The notes under the pieces: model-generated
Databases searched by the model: none
The model's input: only the letters and a program-made list of their open reading frames with translations
What the model was told of the DNA's origin: nothing
Shown: positions 45,970-55,790 of the stretch, in pieces
Layout of the letters: each line of letters begins with the position of its first letter
Numbering within the stretch: position 1 is the first letter of the stretch
NCBI RefSeq assembly: GCF_003054245.1
Contig: NZ_QBKR01000001.1
Coordinates: 1-64,000, forward strand
DNA length: 64,000 bases
Reading direction: 5' to 3'
Origin: Melghirimyces profundicolus
GTDB lineage: Bacteria; Bacillota; Bacilli; Thermoactinomycetales; DSM-45169
Translations under genes and position numbers: made by a program

Positions 45970-48954
45970 TTATCGGAAGCGCCGTTTCAATTCTTGCAGG
46001 GTCAGTTTTGAGGTGTCGGAAACGATCCAGTCCGCTCCCTTCATGGCCGTTTCGGTTCCCACTCCCACGGCAAACATGTCGGCCTCCCGGATGGCCCGGA
46101 TGCCGGCTTCGGCATCTTCAACCGCGGCACAGTTGGTACGGGGAACGCCCAGCTGTTCCGCCGCCGTCAGAAAGATTTCGGGATCGGGCTTTCCTTTGCT
46201 CACATGGGCGGCATCCACGATGGTGTCAAAGAAAGATTCGATCTTCAACTGTCGGATCACGGTGCGGGCGTTTTTGCTGGCGGAGGCCAGGGCGATCCGG
46301 ATGCCGTTTTCCTTCAACTCCCGGAGCAGCCGGCCCATGCCCGGGAGAAGGTCCTCGGGCGAGATCCTTTGGATCCGCTTCCTGTAGTGCCCGTTTTTCC
46401 GGTCGGCCAGCCGGCGTTTTTCCTCTTCGCTGAAGCTCTTTCCGCCCTTCTCCAGGATCCGGTCCAAAGAGTCCATCCGCCCCAGCCCTTTCAACTCTTC
46501 GTTGAAGTCCCGGTCAAAGGGAATCCCGAGCTCATCGGCCAGTTGTTTCCAGGCTTGATAATGGTATTCCGCGGTGTCGGTCAGAACCCCGTCCAGGTCA
46601 AACACGACCGCTTCCAGTTCCCGGGTGATCCCGGCGGAAACGGGTTGACTCCCTGTGAGCCGGAGGGGGCGTCCCCGGTGGTGAAGGGTCAACGGTTCCC
46701 CTTCCAACAGCGTGTAGACCGCCTCCCGGGGACGGACCTGAACCTCGATCAGACGGTTACGATACTGGAGGCGGAAGCGGTACTCCTTCCACCGGGAAGG
46801 GATGGTGGGGGAGAAGAAAAGCTCTCCCCCGTTTTCGCGGAAGCCGCCGAAGCCGTGGACGATGGAAAGCCAGGTTCCCGCCATGGAAGCGGTATGGATC
46901 CCGTCTTTCACGTTTTTGTTGTAGTCATCCAGGTCCATCCGGGCCGTTTGCATGAAATAGCGGTATGCTTTCTCCCCGTAACCCAGTTCCGCGGCCAGGA
47001 TGCTGTGGATGCAAGGGGAGAGGGAAGAGTCATGGGTGGTCAGGGGTTCGTAGAAATCATAGTTCCGCTTCTTTTCGGCCAAGGTGAACCGGGAGGACTG
47101 CAGGAACAGCGCCAGCACGAGATCGGCCTGCTTCAACACCTGGTGCCGGTAGATATTGAGAGGGTGGTAGTGAAGCAGGAGCGGATATCGATCTTTCGGT
47201 GTGTTTTCGAAATCCCAGGGAGCCTTTTCCAGGAAGGAATCATCCTGGGGAATGATTCCCCGTCCCCGGTCACGGGGGATGTACATCCCCTCCGCTGCTT
47301 TTTTCCAGCTTTGCCGTTCTTCCTCGGCCAGGCCGATCCGTTCGGCCAATGCCCGGTATTGTTCGGGGTGTTCCCGTTCCATTCTCCGGGCCGACTCTGC
47401 GGCGTATTCCAGATGATCTTGAACCATCAGGTTGGTGTAGGCGTTGTTGTTGACGATGGCGGTGTACTCATCGGGCCCGGTCACGCCGTTGATGCAGAAG
47501 CCTTTGTCCGGGATCCACTCCCCGAGGTCGACCCAAAAGCGGGCGGTTTCAAAGAGCATCTCCGCGCCGGCTTCGAGGAAAAACGCCTTGTCCTCCGTCG
47601 CGTTCATGTATTTTTTCAGGGCGTACAGGATGTCGGCGTTGATATGAACCTGTGCCGTTCCGGCGGGGTAATACGGGGAGGTTTCCTCCCCGCCGATGGT
47701 TCGCCAGGCATAGAGGGCTCCTTTGTGGGAAAGTTCCCGCGCCCGCTCTCTGGCCTTGTCCAGGATGTGAAAGCGGTATTGGAGCAGGCTTTTGGCGATC
47801 GATGGATGCGTGTAGAGGAAGAAAGGCAGGATGTAGGTTTCGGTGTCCCAAAAATAATGGCCTTCATACCCTTCGCCGGTCAGCCCCTTGGCTCCGATAT
47901 TCGTCTTCCCGTCGCGGCCCGCCGACTGAAGCAACTGAAAAGCGTTGTACCGGATTCCCTGTTGCAGGGCGGGGTCGCCCTGAATTTCCACGTCGCTTCG
48001 GTACCAAAAACCGTTCAAAAATTGTTTCTGCTCTTCCGCCAGTTTTGAAAATCCGAGATTTTTGCCTTCGGTCACTTCCCTTAAAGCCCGCGGCAGAAGT
48101 TCGTCTTCCGGGTAGTCCCGGGAGGTGAAGTAGGCAATCGTCTTGGTCAGCGTGACCGGAACTTCCCGTTTCGCTTCCAGATTCCAGCGGACACTCACGG
48201 TCTGGTCCCCGGTTTCCGTTTCCGGTTCTGTCGGTGACTGGCATTCCAGCAAGTTTTCCATGGCGCAGACCAAAGAGAAGCGGGTTTGCCGGGTCCTTTG
48301 ACGGATGGCGCCCAATGTCGCTTCCGCTTGAAGTTCTTCCGTCATCAACACCTGTCCGGAGAAGGAGGAGCCCGCACGGGGGTCCCCGGTACTCACTTGG
48401 TTGCGGACGGCTCCGTTCAGACAGGACTCCAGCTGGATGGAGCCGTCGAAATTGAGCGGCGTCACTTCAAACCGGATGATCGCGAGGTGTTTGCGGGAGA
48501 GGGAAACCAAGCGCCGGATCCGGACACGGACCCGCTTTCCCGATGATGTTTCCCAGGTCACCTCCCGGGTCAATATCCCCTCCCTCATATCCAGGGTCCG
48601 CCGGTAGTCCCGGACCGCACCCTCAAACAGAGTGAAGGGTTCCCCGTCCACCCGGAGGCGGATGATTTTGGCATCGGTCACATTGAGCATGGTCTGGCTC
48701 TTTTTGGCGTAACCGTATGCTTCCTCCCCGTAGATGATCGGTTCCGAATCATAGAACCCGTTGAGGTAGGTTCCGTTTACCGAAGTTCCCTCCGGTCCGC
48801 CGTATCCTTCTTCGAAGTTGCCCCGCATGCCGATATAGCCGTTTCCGGTGGAAAATATCGTTTCGTTCCGCAAGTTGTTTTCGGGGTTCCACTCCGTCTC
48901 CGTGATCCTCCAATCCTCATAGGGGTAAATGGGTTGGATATTTGTTTCGCTCAT
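45970..48954 (-). CDS. GH65 disaccharide phosphorylase fused to beta-phosphoglucomutase
   Basis: 994 aa. Residues 1-770 are a GH65 phosphorylase: N-terminal super-sandwich (NETIFSTGNGYIGMRGNFEE), an (alpha/alpha)6 barrel with GYEGHYFWDTETY, and the general-acid Glu496 in GVTGPDEYTAIVNN. Residues about 780-994 are a HAD beta-phosphoglucomutase with nucleophile Asp786 and acid/base Asp788 (VFDLDGVLTDT), ASASKNARTV, KGKPDPEIF and VEDAEAGI. The first half splits maltose, trehalose or kojibiose with phosphate to beta-glucose 1-phosphate and the second converts that to glucose 6-phosphate, so the fusion channels the product. The disaccharide cannot be read from sequence. ATG 48954 has GGGGGAAGG upstream; ATG 48993 has no ribosome site. 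Confidence 0.93.
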   Translation of the reverse strand: MSETNIQPIYPYEDWRITETEWNPENNLRNETIFSTGNGYIGMRGNFEEGYGGPEGTSVNGTYLNGFYDSEPIIYGEEAYGYAKKSQTMLNVTDAKIIRLRVDGEPFTLFEGAVRDYRRTLDMREGILTREVTWETSSGKRVRVRIRRLVSLSRKHLAIIRFEVTPLNFDGSIQLESCLNGAVRNQVSTGDPRAGSSFSGQVLMTEELQAEATLGAIRQRTRQTRFSLVCAMENLLECQSPTEPETETGDQTVSVRWNLEAKREVPVTLTKTIAYFTSRDYPEDELLPRALREVTEGKNLGFSKLAEEQKQFLNGFWYRSDVEIQGDPALQQGIRYNAFQLLQSAGRDGKTNIGAKGLTGEGYEGHYFWDTETYILPFFLYTHPSIAKSLLQYRFHILDKARERARELSHKGALYAWRTIGGEETSPYYPAGTAQVHINADILYALKKYMNATEDKAFFLEAGAEMLFETARFWVDLGEWIPDKGFCINGVTGPDEYTAIVNNNAYTNLMVQDHLEYAAESARRMEREHPEQYRALAERIGLAEEERQSWKKAAEGMYIPRDRGRGIIPQDDSFLEKAPWDFENTPKDRYPLLLHYHPLNIYRHQVLKQADLVLALFLQSSRFTLAEKKRNYDFYEPLTTHDSSLSPCIHSILAAELGYGEKAYRYFMQTARMDLDDYNKNVKDGIHTASMAGTWLSIVHGFGGFRENGGELFFSPTIPSRWKEYRFRLQYRNRLIEVQVRPREAVYTLLEGEPLTLHHRGRPLRLTGSQPVSAGITRELEAVVFDLDGVLTDTAEYHYQAWKQLADELGIPFDRDFNEELKGLGRMDSLDRILEKGGKSFSEEEKRRLADRKNGHYRKRIQRISPEDLLPGMGRLLRELKENGIRIALASASKNARTVIRQLKIESFFDTIVDAAHVSKGKPDPEIFLTAAEQLGVPRTNCAAVEDAEAGIRAIREADMFAVGVGTETAMKGADWIVSDTSKLTLQELKRRFR

Positions 48955-49013
48955 CAGCCTTCCCCCGTTCGTCTGATCCATCTGTGTCTTCAATTGGGTC
49001 GGTTTTCATATTC

Positions 49014-49027
49014 GGAAAACGTTTTCC
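49014..49027. promoter_or_regulatory. LacI-type palindromic operator upstream of the GH65 fusion
   Basis: GGAAAACGTTTTCC is a perfect palindrome with a central CG, about 60 bp before the start. It fits LacI/GalR-family sites and resembles a cre (CcpA) site, though the outer TG/CA bases of cre are not kept. Confidence 0.55.
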
Positions 49028-49123
49028 CGGAAAGTCAAAAGAAAAACGGCTCAAAGGCGGGGGAAACCCACGCCCTCCGTTGCAGTCATTATATCGAAAA
49101 CAAGGAGTAGTCTGAACCCTGAA

Positions 49124-49323
49124 AGCGTTGTGATTTCATGTTCGTTTCCAGAAAAGGGGAAGCGTTTACCCAAAATAGCGGACTTTACTGTCCCGGTGCA
49201 ACCATCTCTGCAGGACAGCATAGCGAGACCGGGGAGCGCAAGCGACCCAGGCGAGACTTGTGCTCTGTGAGCGCGGCCGAAGCGGCTTTGGGTAAATGCT
49301 GCCGCTCACTTTTTCACACGTTT
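49124..49323. repeat. Dispersed non-coding repeat, copy C (~200 bp)
   Basis: It starts AGCGTTGTGA and ends TCACACGTTT (a decayed terminal repeat). GCGTTTACCCAAA pairs with TTTGGGTAAATGC. It carries the second module of copy B (GTGCAACCATCTCTGCAGG to CTTGTGCTCTGTGAG) and lacks the first, the reverse of copy A. Confidence 0.88.
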
Positions 49324-49471
49324 CTAAGGGGAAATTCAGAGGATCAGAGGCGGCGGTGCCGGCAATGGGCGTTCACATTTTTGACACATCATTTTTGTGC
49401 CGTTTCCATCTCTCCGGATTTTCCAACATATGATACAATGTTTACGGGAAAGAAGGAGGGTTGAGGCGGCC

Positions 49472-51787
49472 ATGAACAAAGGATCGCGCCTGGGTCTCAG
49501 ATGGGATTCGTGGTGGACCCCGGAGCGGAGACGGCGCATCTTAAAAGGTTTTCTTTTTACTTTTTTGGTAATATTTGTTCTGTTTGTATTCGGGAGCATG
49601 GCCACGGTGGGGGCCACGGCGGGGTATGTGGCGTCCCTGGTCAATGAAGAACCGATTCGTCCCCAGGAGAAGTTGCAAGCCAAGATCACCGGTTGGACAC
49701 AGACCAGTTATGCCTACTTCCGGGACGGAACTTCCATCGGGAAGCTGAGTGCCGATGCCGACCGGAAAGTGGTGACCATGGACGAGGTGAGCCCTCACCT
49801 GATTGATGCCCTGATTTCCACCGAAGACCGGGAATTTTATTCCCACAACGGAATCAACCCCAAAGCGATGATCCGGGCCGCCTATCAGATGGTGAGCGGC
49901 GCCGAGGATCAGACCGGGGGGAGCACCATCACTCAGCAACTGGTCAAAAACCTCTTCCTCGATTACCGTCAACGGACGGTGGAACGCAAAGCCAAGGAGA
50001 TCTTCCTGGCCATGCGGATGGAACGTTTCTTCAGCAAAGAAGAAATCATGAACGCGTACATCAACAGTCTCTACTTCGGGAAGAATGCCAGCGGACGCAA
50101 TATGCTGGGCGTGCAGGCGGCAGCCAAGGGTTTGTTCGGTGTGGATGCCAAGGACCTGAACCTTTCCCAGGCAGCCTACATAGCGGGGATGGTCCAGCGA
50201 CCCAACGCCTATAACCCCTTCCGCGGAGAGGAGAACCTGAAAAACGGGAAGAAGCGGATGCGGGAAGTGCTCTGGAATATGGTGGTCAACAAGAAGATCA
50301 CCGAGAAGGAGTATCAAAAAGCACGCAAGTTTGACATCAAGGGCTCTCTTCGAACCGCGGAGGACAACTCCATCGCCTACCAGAAGTACCCTTATGTCAC
50401 GATCGCGGTGGAAGACGAAGCAGCCAAGGTTCTCATGAGAGCGGATGGGAAGGACCCCAAAGAACTGAGCAAAAAGGGAATCTACCGCGACACCTTGGAC
50501 GAATACAAGCAAAAGATCCTGACCGGTGGATATAAAGTAACCACCACCCTGGACAAAAAGCTGTACGAAGCGATGAACAAGGCGGCGAAAAACACCGCTT
50601 TCAGCGATCAGAAGATCCAGGTGGGAGCGGCTCTTCTCGACGTGAAGAGCGGGGCCACCCTGGCCTTTGTCGGCGGTCGGGACTACCGGAAAAATCAGCA
50701 CAACCACGCCCTGGACGTGCGCCGGCAGCCCGGCTCCACCATCAAGCCTCTTCTGGATTACGGACCGGGACTGGACAGAGGCGTCATTTCCCCGGATTCG
50801 ATCATCATCGATGAAAAACTGGCCGCCCGGGGGACAACGGGACACGTGTACCGGAACTACAACGATAAGTACTCGGGTCCCATGACCGCCCGGGAAGCGC
50901 TGATGAAATCGATGAACATCCCGGCAATCAAGGTGCTGCGGGCCGTCGGCGTCCAAACCGGGTTGAAGTACCTGGAAAAGATGAACTTCCCCCTTTCCGA
51001 AGGCATGGGGGAATCCGTCGCCATCGGCGGTTTCACCTACGGCTTCGATGTGCAGCGGATGACCGCGGGTTATGCCATGTTGGCAAACCAGGGCAAATTC
51101 AACGAGCCCTACCTCATCAGCAAGATCGAAGATCCCTCCGGCAAGGTGGTCTACGAACACAAAAAAGAACCGGTTCGGGTGATGTCCGCCAAAGCCGCTT
51201 ACTGGACCACGGACATGCTGAAGGACGTGGTGCGGAAAGGGACCGGGGTCCGGATCGGCAACAGTTTCCCCGGATACAATCTGGCGGGGAAGACCGGCAC
51301 CACCAACGATACCAAGGATGTCTGGTTTGTGGGTTATACGCCGGAAGTGGCCCTCGGGACCTGGGTCGGCTACGACCGGCCCAAGACCATCTGGAACGAC
51401 CAGCAGGCCAAGATCGCTTGGATCAACATGTTCCGCGCCGTCAACCAGGCGGATCCCAAACTCGTTTCCGGAGCCGATTTCCCCCGGCAGCCGGGCTATG
51501 ATTTCAAGTGCTTCGAATGCAAAAAAGCGGAAAAAATGAAGAAGGAAGAAGAAGAAAAGAAAAAAAAAGAACAACAGGAGAATCGACCTCCGGAACCGAG
51601 CCAGCCTCCCGCCCCGGAGCCGGGCACCCCTCCCGGGGGCGGGGATTCGGGGACCAACGGCGGTGACACGAACGGCGACCAGGGCGGAACGGTCTTCCCT
51701 CCCCCTGACGATGGCCGCGGAAACGGCGGCGACAACGGCGGCGACGGTGATCAACAGGGCGACGATGCCCCCCGGCCGGAGGATTAA
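49472..51787 (+). CDS. Class A penicillin-binding protein (transglycosylase/transpeptidase)
   Basis: 771 aa. A membrane anchor (about residues 23-50) is followed by GT51 with catalytic Glu118 in STEDREFYSHNG and GGSTITQQLVKN. The transpeptidase domain follows, with Ser422 in GSTIKP, SMN in KSMNIPAIKV and Lys607 in KTGTTND. The last 90 residues are a charged KEEEEKKKKEQQ stretch, then a Pro/Gly/Asp/Asn-rich tail with repeated GDNGG units. It polymerises and cross-links peptidoglycan; similar to PonA-type PBP1. ATG 49472 has GGAGGG upstream. Confidence 0.95.
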   Translation: MNKGSRLGLRWDSWWTPERRRRILKGFLFTFLVIFVLFVFGSMATVGATAGYVASLVNEEPIRPQEKLQAKITGWTQTSYAYFRDGTSIGKLSADADRKVVTMDEVSPHLIDALISTEDREFYSHNGINPKAMIRAAYQMVSGAEDQTGGSTITQQLVKNLFLDYRQRTVERKAKEIFLAMRMERFFSKEEIMNAYINSLYFGKNASGRNMLGVQAAAKGLFGVDAKDLNLSQAAYIAGMVQRPNAYNPFRGEENLKNGKKRMREVLWNMVVNKKITEKEYQKARKFDIKGSLRTAEDNSIAYQKYPYVTIAVEDEAAKVLMRADGKDPKELSKKGIYRDTLDEYKQKILTGGYKVTTTLDKKLYEAMNKAAKNTAFSDQKIQVGAALLDVKSGATLAFVGGRDYRKNQHNHALDVRRQPGSTIKPLLDYGPGLDRGVISPDSIIIDEKLAARGTTGHVYRNYNDKYSGPMTAREALMKSMNIPAIKVLRAVGVQTGLKYLEKMNFPLSEGMGESVAIGGFTYGFDVQRMTAGYAMLANQGKFNEPYLISKIEDPSGKVVYEHKKEPVRVMSAKAAYWTTDMLKDVVRKGTGVRIGNSFPGYNLAGKTGTTNDTKDVWFVGYTPEVALGTWVGYDRPKTIWNDQQAKIAWINMFRAVNQADPKLVSGADFPRQPGYDFKCFECKKAEKMKKEEEEKKKKEQQENRPPEPSQPPAPEPGTPPGGGDSGTNGGDTNGDQGGTVFPPPDDGRGNGGDNGGDGDQQGDDAPRPED

Positions 51788-51800
51788 ACAGGATGAATCC

Positions 51801-51830
51801 AAAGCTCCCGCTTGGCGGGGGCTTTTCTTT
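51801..51830 (+). terminator. Intrinsic terminator after the PBP gene
   Basis: AAAGCTCCCGC (51801-51811) pairs with GCGGGGGCTTT (51815-51825), followed by TCTTTT. Confidence 0.8.
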
Positions 51831-52126
51831 TGAGGTAAAATACGCCCGATGATTCCGTATCCTCATTTTGGGCACCGGCCACGCGGATGGCAGTTTTCAA
51901 AATTGCGGCGTATCCATCCCGATTTCCTTTTGTATCGACCCGAACGGACCCATATTCAACCAATAGCGTGGAAATCTTGCATCCGTAACCTGTGGTAAAA
52001 GGCTTTCTTCCCCGGAGGGTCTTTTTTTATGTTCCAAAAACATTCTTTCAAGGATTCTTTTGGAAAGGGATTGGTTTTCTTTCCGTCGAAAAAGAAACCA
52101 TCCATATGTCGGGGGAGGAGGGGTGA
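51831..52126. other. Intergenic stretch upstream of comEC
   Basis: No gene is supported. A TGGTTT..CTTT/AAAG..AAACCA hairpin lies near 52072-52100, shortly before the comEC ribosome site. Confidence 0.35.
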
Positions 52127-54541
52127 ATGAAACGACCCTTTTTCATATTGGCCGTGGGGTGGGCGGCGGGAATCGGATTGGGCCGAACTTGGGGAGGATC
52201 CTGGGCCGCCTGGGCCGCTGCCGGGGGGATGGTGCTCCTGATCGGGGGGGCCGTCTACGTCGGTCGGATGCGGGGAGCGGCGGTGACGCTCCTCTTGACC
52301 GGAATCTTTTTCGGGGCCGCCCATTTCAGCGGGGTGGAAGAATCGAACCGTTCCAGGCTTCCCTTTTCCGAATCCCCCGTCCGGGCGGAGGTGGGAGGGT
52401 TCGTGGCTTCCCGGGCGAAGGTGGACGGAGACCGGCTCACCCTGGAGGTGGATGTTCGGCGCCTCCGTTTTCACGGAAAGGAATACCGGGTGAATGAACG
52501 GGTCCGGCTCCGTTTTCGGCTCCGTTCTCCCGGGGAACAGAAGGAGGCCGCCCGTCTGTGGCAGGGGATGTCCCTTTCCGCTCCGGTGGAGTTAGCCCGC
52601 CCCGATCCGGCACGCAACCCCGGGGGATTTGACTATCGTGCTTATCTCCACCGGCGATCCATCCACTGGATCGGGGAAGGCGAGTGGCGATCAGCGGTCC
52701 TCGGTTCCCGGACCCCCTCCATTTCGGGAAGGATGGACGGGGTGCGCTTATGGCTGGAGGAACGGTTGGATCGGCTGTATCCGCCGGAAACCGCCGGTTT
52801 GATGAAGGGGATGCTGCTCGGAGGCCGGGATGAGGTACCCGTGGAGACGGTGGAATCTTTCACCGCACTGGGGCTGGTACACCTGTTGGCCATTTCGGGC
52901 CTTCATGTGGCCGTGTTCACAGGATGTCTCTACGGGGCAGCCACTTGGGCCGGGGTCACCCGGGAAAAGTCGGCGCTCCTGTCCATTCTGATCCTTCCCT
53001 TCTACGTTCTGCTGACCGGAGCGGGGGCTCCCGTGATTCGTGCCGCGGTGATGGCGGGGCTGGGGTTGTTGGCGATCCTGTTGGGAAAGTGGAGGGACAG
53101 CCTCTCCTTTCTGGGGTTGGCGGCGCTTTTGATGCTGTGGTGGAATCCGTATCAACTCTTGGAGGCGGGATTCCAACTTTCGTTTCTGGTCACCCTGGGT
53201 CTGTTGGTCGGCACGGGACCGTTGAGCCGGCGGATTCCCACCCCCTGGCGCCGAGTCAACCAGTTCACCGCGGTCACCCTCATGGCTCAAGCCGCTTCTT
53301 TCCCCCTCTTGATCACCCACTTCCATGAATTCTCCCTCCTGTCCTGGGGGGTCAACTTCCTGGTTGTTCCCGTCATCACGGGGCTGGTGATTCCACTGGG
53401 TTATCTTTCGCTTGCTTTGGGAACGTTCTCTGAGGGGATCGGGGGGGTGCCGGCTGCGCTCGTCTCCGGTTTGCACACCGGTATCCATGCCCTTCTGTCT
53501 CCGTTGGCGGCGTGGGGGAGCGCCCGGATTTCCCGGGTTCCTCCGCCGGAATGGTGGTTGGCGGGCTACGGGGTCGCTTCCTTTTACCTTTTGTGGAGTT
53601 GGAGCGGCGGGAAACTGCGACAGGCCCGCCACGGCCGGACGGCATGGATGGCTGTCCTTTTTCTGGTCGGGTTCTCCGTCTTTCAGGGGACATCCGGCGG
53701 AGGTGACGGGTTGCGGATTACGTTTTTGGACGTGGGGCAGGGAGATGCGGCAGTGATCGAGACCCCGGGCGGTCGGGTGATCCTGGTGGACGGGGGCGGC
53801 CACCTTCCGCGGGAGAAGGAAGACTGGCAACGGAAAGGTCGGGAATATGACGTCGGAAGAGAAGTGCTGGTTCCTTATCTGAAGTATCGGGGGATCCAAC
53901 AGGTGGACTGGATGATCCTGACCCACGGTGACGCGGATCATATCGGGGGTCTGCGGGCGGTGGCGGAGCGGTTTTCCGTGAGCCGGGTGCTCAGGAACCC
54001 TCTGCCCCCGAAGGGGCCCATGGAAGCGGAGCTGATGGCGCTCTTGAAGAGTGAAGAGGTTCCCGTTTCCGTGATCGAACCGGGATGGAACGGGGAGGTG
54101 GAACCGGGGATCCGGTGGCAATTCCTGCACCCCCCGACGGATCCGGGGGATATACCCGGGGGCGGAAACGATGATTCCGTCGTCTTTCTGCTGACGGCAT
54201 ACGGCAAAACCGTCCTGATGACCGGCGACGTGGAACGGGAAGGGGAGCGTCGGATCCTGAATCGCTGGAACCTTCCCGACATCGATCTTTTGAAGGTGGC
54301 ACACCACGGCAGCCGCACTTCCACAGGGGAGGAGTGGCTGGATACCGTGCGGCCGCGGGAAGCGGTCATTTCCGCCGGCAGGGACAACCGGTTCGGCCAC
54401 CCTTCGCCGGAAGTGATGAGACGTCTGGAAGAACGGGGGATCCGGGTTTGGAGAACCGACCGACACGGGGCGGTGACGGTCCGGATCACTCCCGCATCCT
54501 GGAAATGGACGTCCATGCTGGACGGACCGAAGGGACCTTAA
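52127..54541 (+). CDS. comEC: ComEC/Rec2 competence DNA channel
   Basis: 804 aa. N-terminal membrane helices flank a DUF4131 OB-fold (about 60-190). The Competence domain of many helices (LLAISGLHVAVFTGCLYGAA) follows, then a C-terminal metallo-beta-lactamase-like domain (FLDVGQGDAAVIETP, LTHGDADHIGG, VAHHGSRTS) that may degrade the non-transported strand. It forms the channel for single-stranded DNA uptake. Start ATG 52127 follows GGAGGAGGGG. It is separated from comEA by 15 kb, and no comEB is seen. Confidence 0.95.
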   Translation: MKRPFFILAVGWAAGIGLGRTWGGSWAAWAAAGGMVLLIGGAVYVGRMRGAAVTLLLTGIFFGAAHFSGVEESNRSRLPFSESPVRAEVGGFVASRAKVDGDRLTLEVDVRRLRFHGKEYRVNERVRLRFRLRSPGEQKEAARLWQGMSLSAPVELARPDPARNPGGFDYRAYLHRRSIHWIGEGEWRSAVLGSRTPSISGRMDGVRLWLEERLDRLYPPETAGLMKGMLLGGRDEVPVETVESFTALGLVHLLAISGLHVAVFTGCLYGAATWAGVTREKSALLSILILPFYVLLTGAGAPVIRAAVMAGLGLLAILLGKWRDSLSFLGLAALLMLWWNPYQLLEAGFQLSFLVTLGLLVGTGPLSRRIPTPWRRVNQFTAVTLMAQAASFPLLITHFHEFSLLSWGVNFLVVPVITGLVIPLGYLSLALGTFSEGIGGVPAALVSGLHTGIHALLSPLAAWGSARISRVPPPEWWLAGYGVASFYLLWSWSGGKLRQARHGRTAWMAVLFLVGFSVFQGTSGGGDGLRITFLDVGQGDAAVIETPGGRVILVDGGGHLPREKEDWQRKGREYDVGREVLVPYLKYRGIQQVDWMILTHGDADHIGGLRAVAERFSVSRVLRNPLPPKGPMEAELMALLKSEEVPVSVIEPGWNGEVEPGIRWQFLHPPTDPGDIPGGGNDDSVVFLLTAYGKTVLMTGDVEREGERRILNRWNLPDIDLLKVAHHGSRTSTGEEWLDTVRPREAVISAGRDNRFGHPSPEVMRRLEERGIRVWRTDRHGAVTVRITPASWKWTSMLDGPKGP

Positions 54542-54621
54542 GCTCGGTCGGTGTTTTTTCATGGACAACCTGTTTTCCGATTCGGGAAGAATCCGGCTGA
54601 GAATCATCCGGCCATTTTTGT

Positions 54622-54650
54622 TTGTAGTCCGTCAAACTTTTGTTTAAAAT
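54622..54650 (+). promoter_or_regulatory. Candidate promoter of psuKG
   Basis: TTGTAG (54622-54627), 17-nt spacer, TAAAAT (54645-54650). Confidence 0.5.
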
Positions 54651-54683
54651 AAAGACACTTGTTACATGAAGGGGGTGCCCCCC

Positions 54684-55790
54684 ATGAACGAACCGCTGTC
54701 ACCGAAAGAGAAACGGATTCTGGATCTGATCCGAAAGGACCCTTTTGTGACCCAGCAACAACTGTCCCGGCAACTGGGATTGTCCCGTTCGGCCGTGGCC
54801 GGATACATATCCGCCCTGATGCGGAAGGGCCGGATCCTCGGCCGCGCCTATGTGCTGCCGGAACGACGGGGGATCACCTGTATCGGAGGGGCGAATCTGG
54901 ATCGAAAGGCACGTCTGTCCGGGCCGCTTCAAAGGGGGACTTCCAATCCCGTCGATGTCTCCCATTCCTTCGGGGGCGTGGCCCGGAACATCGCGGAAAA
55001 TTTGGCCCGCTCCGGCTTGGATGTCTCGCTGCTCACCTTGGTCGGGGAAGACCGGGACGGCGAAGCGTTATTGGAATCCTGTGTGGAATCCGGCGTGGAT
55101 GTGAGTCTGGCGGAGACGGTTCCCGGAGCCCGCACCGGAACCTATACGGCCGTGTTGCAACCGGGAGGGGAGATGGCGTTGGCCCTGGCGGACATGGAGA
55201 TTTTTGACCGGATGGACACCCGGATTCTGAACCGCTCTTGGCCCCGCATCCGGGCGGGAGGCATCGTGGTGGCGGATACCAACCTGCCGGCGGACACCCT
55301 TGGGGACCTGGTTCGCCGATGCCGGGAGGCATCCCTTTTCCTGTGCGTCGTCCCCGTTTCGGTGCCCAAGGCGGGACGCTTGCCGAGGGAGGCGACGGGG
55401 GTCGATCTGTGGATCGGAAACGCCGCTGAACTGGAGGCCGTGACGGGAGTGGAGACAGACACCTCCGCCGGCTGTGAGCGGGCCTGCCTGATTCTCCGTA
55501 AGCGGGGGGTGCGCCGGGTGGTGCTGACCTGTGGGGCTGACGGCGTCTTCCACACCGGGGAAGAGGGAGAGGGGTGGCTGGAGTCCCCTTCTTCCGCGAA
55601 GGTGGTCGATGTGACGGGGGCAGGAGATGCCTTTGCCGCAGGTGTGGTGGGCAGTCTCCACCGGGGAGCTTCCCTTGAAGAAGCCTGCCGGATCGGAACC
55701 GTTTTTGCGGCTCTCACCCTGAAAACGGAAGCGAGCGTTTCCCCCGAATTGAGCCCTGGAGTCTGGCACCGGGAAAAAGGAGGAGCATAA
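54684..55790 (+). CDS. psuK: Pseudouridine kinase with N-terminal winged helix (PfkB family)
   Basis: 368 aa. Residues 1-60 form a winged helix-turn-helix ([20 protein letters not shown], then [20 protein letters not shown]). The PfkB kinase follows: [29 protein letters not shown], and the ATP/anion-hole signature [14 protein letters not shown]. Pairing with psuG identifies the substrate as pseudouridine, phosphorylated at 5'. The fused DNA-binding domain suggests it also regulates its own operon. ATG 54684 has AAGGGGGTG upstream. The stop overlaps the psuG start by one base. Confidence 0.88.
   Translation: MNEPLSPKEKRILDLIRKDPFVTQQQLSRQLGLSRSAVAGYISALMRKGRILGRAYVLPERRGITCIGGANLDRKARLSGPLQRGTSNPVDVSHSFGGVARNIAENLARSGLDVSLLTLVGEDRDGEALLESCVESGVDVSLAETVPGARTGTYTAVLQPGGEMALALADMEIFDRMDTRILNRSWPRIRAGGIVVADTNLPADTLGDLVRRCREASLFLCVVPVSVPKAGRLPREATGVDLWIGNAAELEAVTGVETDTSAGCERACLILRKRGVRRVVLTCGADGVFHTGEEGEGWLESPSSAKVVDVTGAGDAFAAGVVGSLHRGASLEEACRIGTVFAALTLKTEASVSPELSPGVWHREKGGA

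Noticed and set aside
49541-51802. Long minus-strand frame opposite the PBP gene
   Set aside because: Antisense shadow with a low-complexity product; the plus strand encodes a complete class A PBP.
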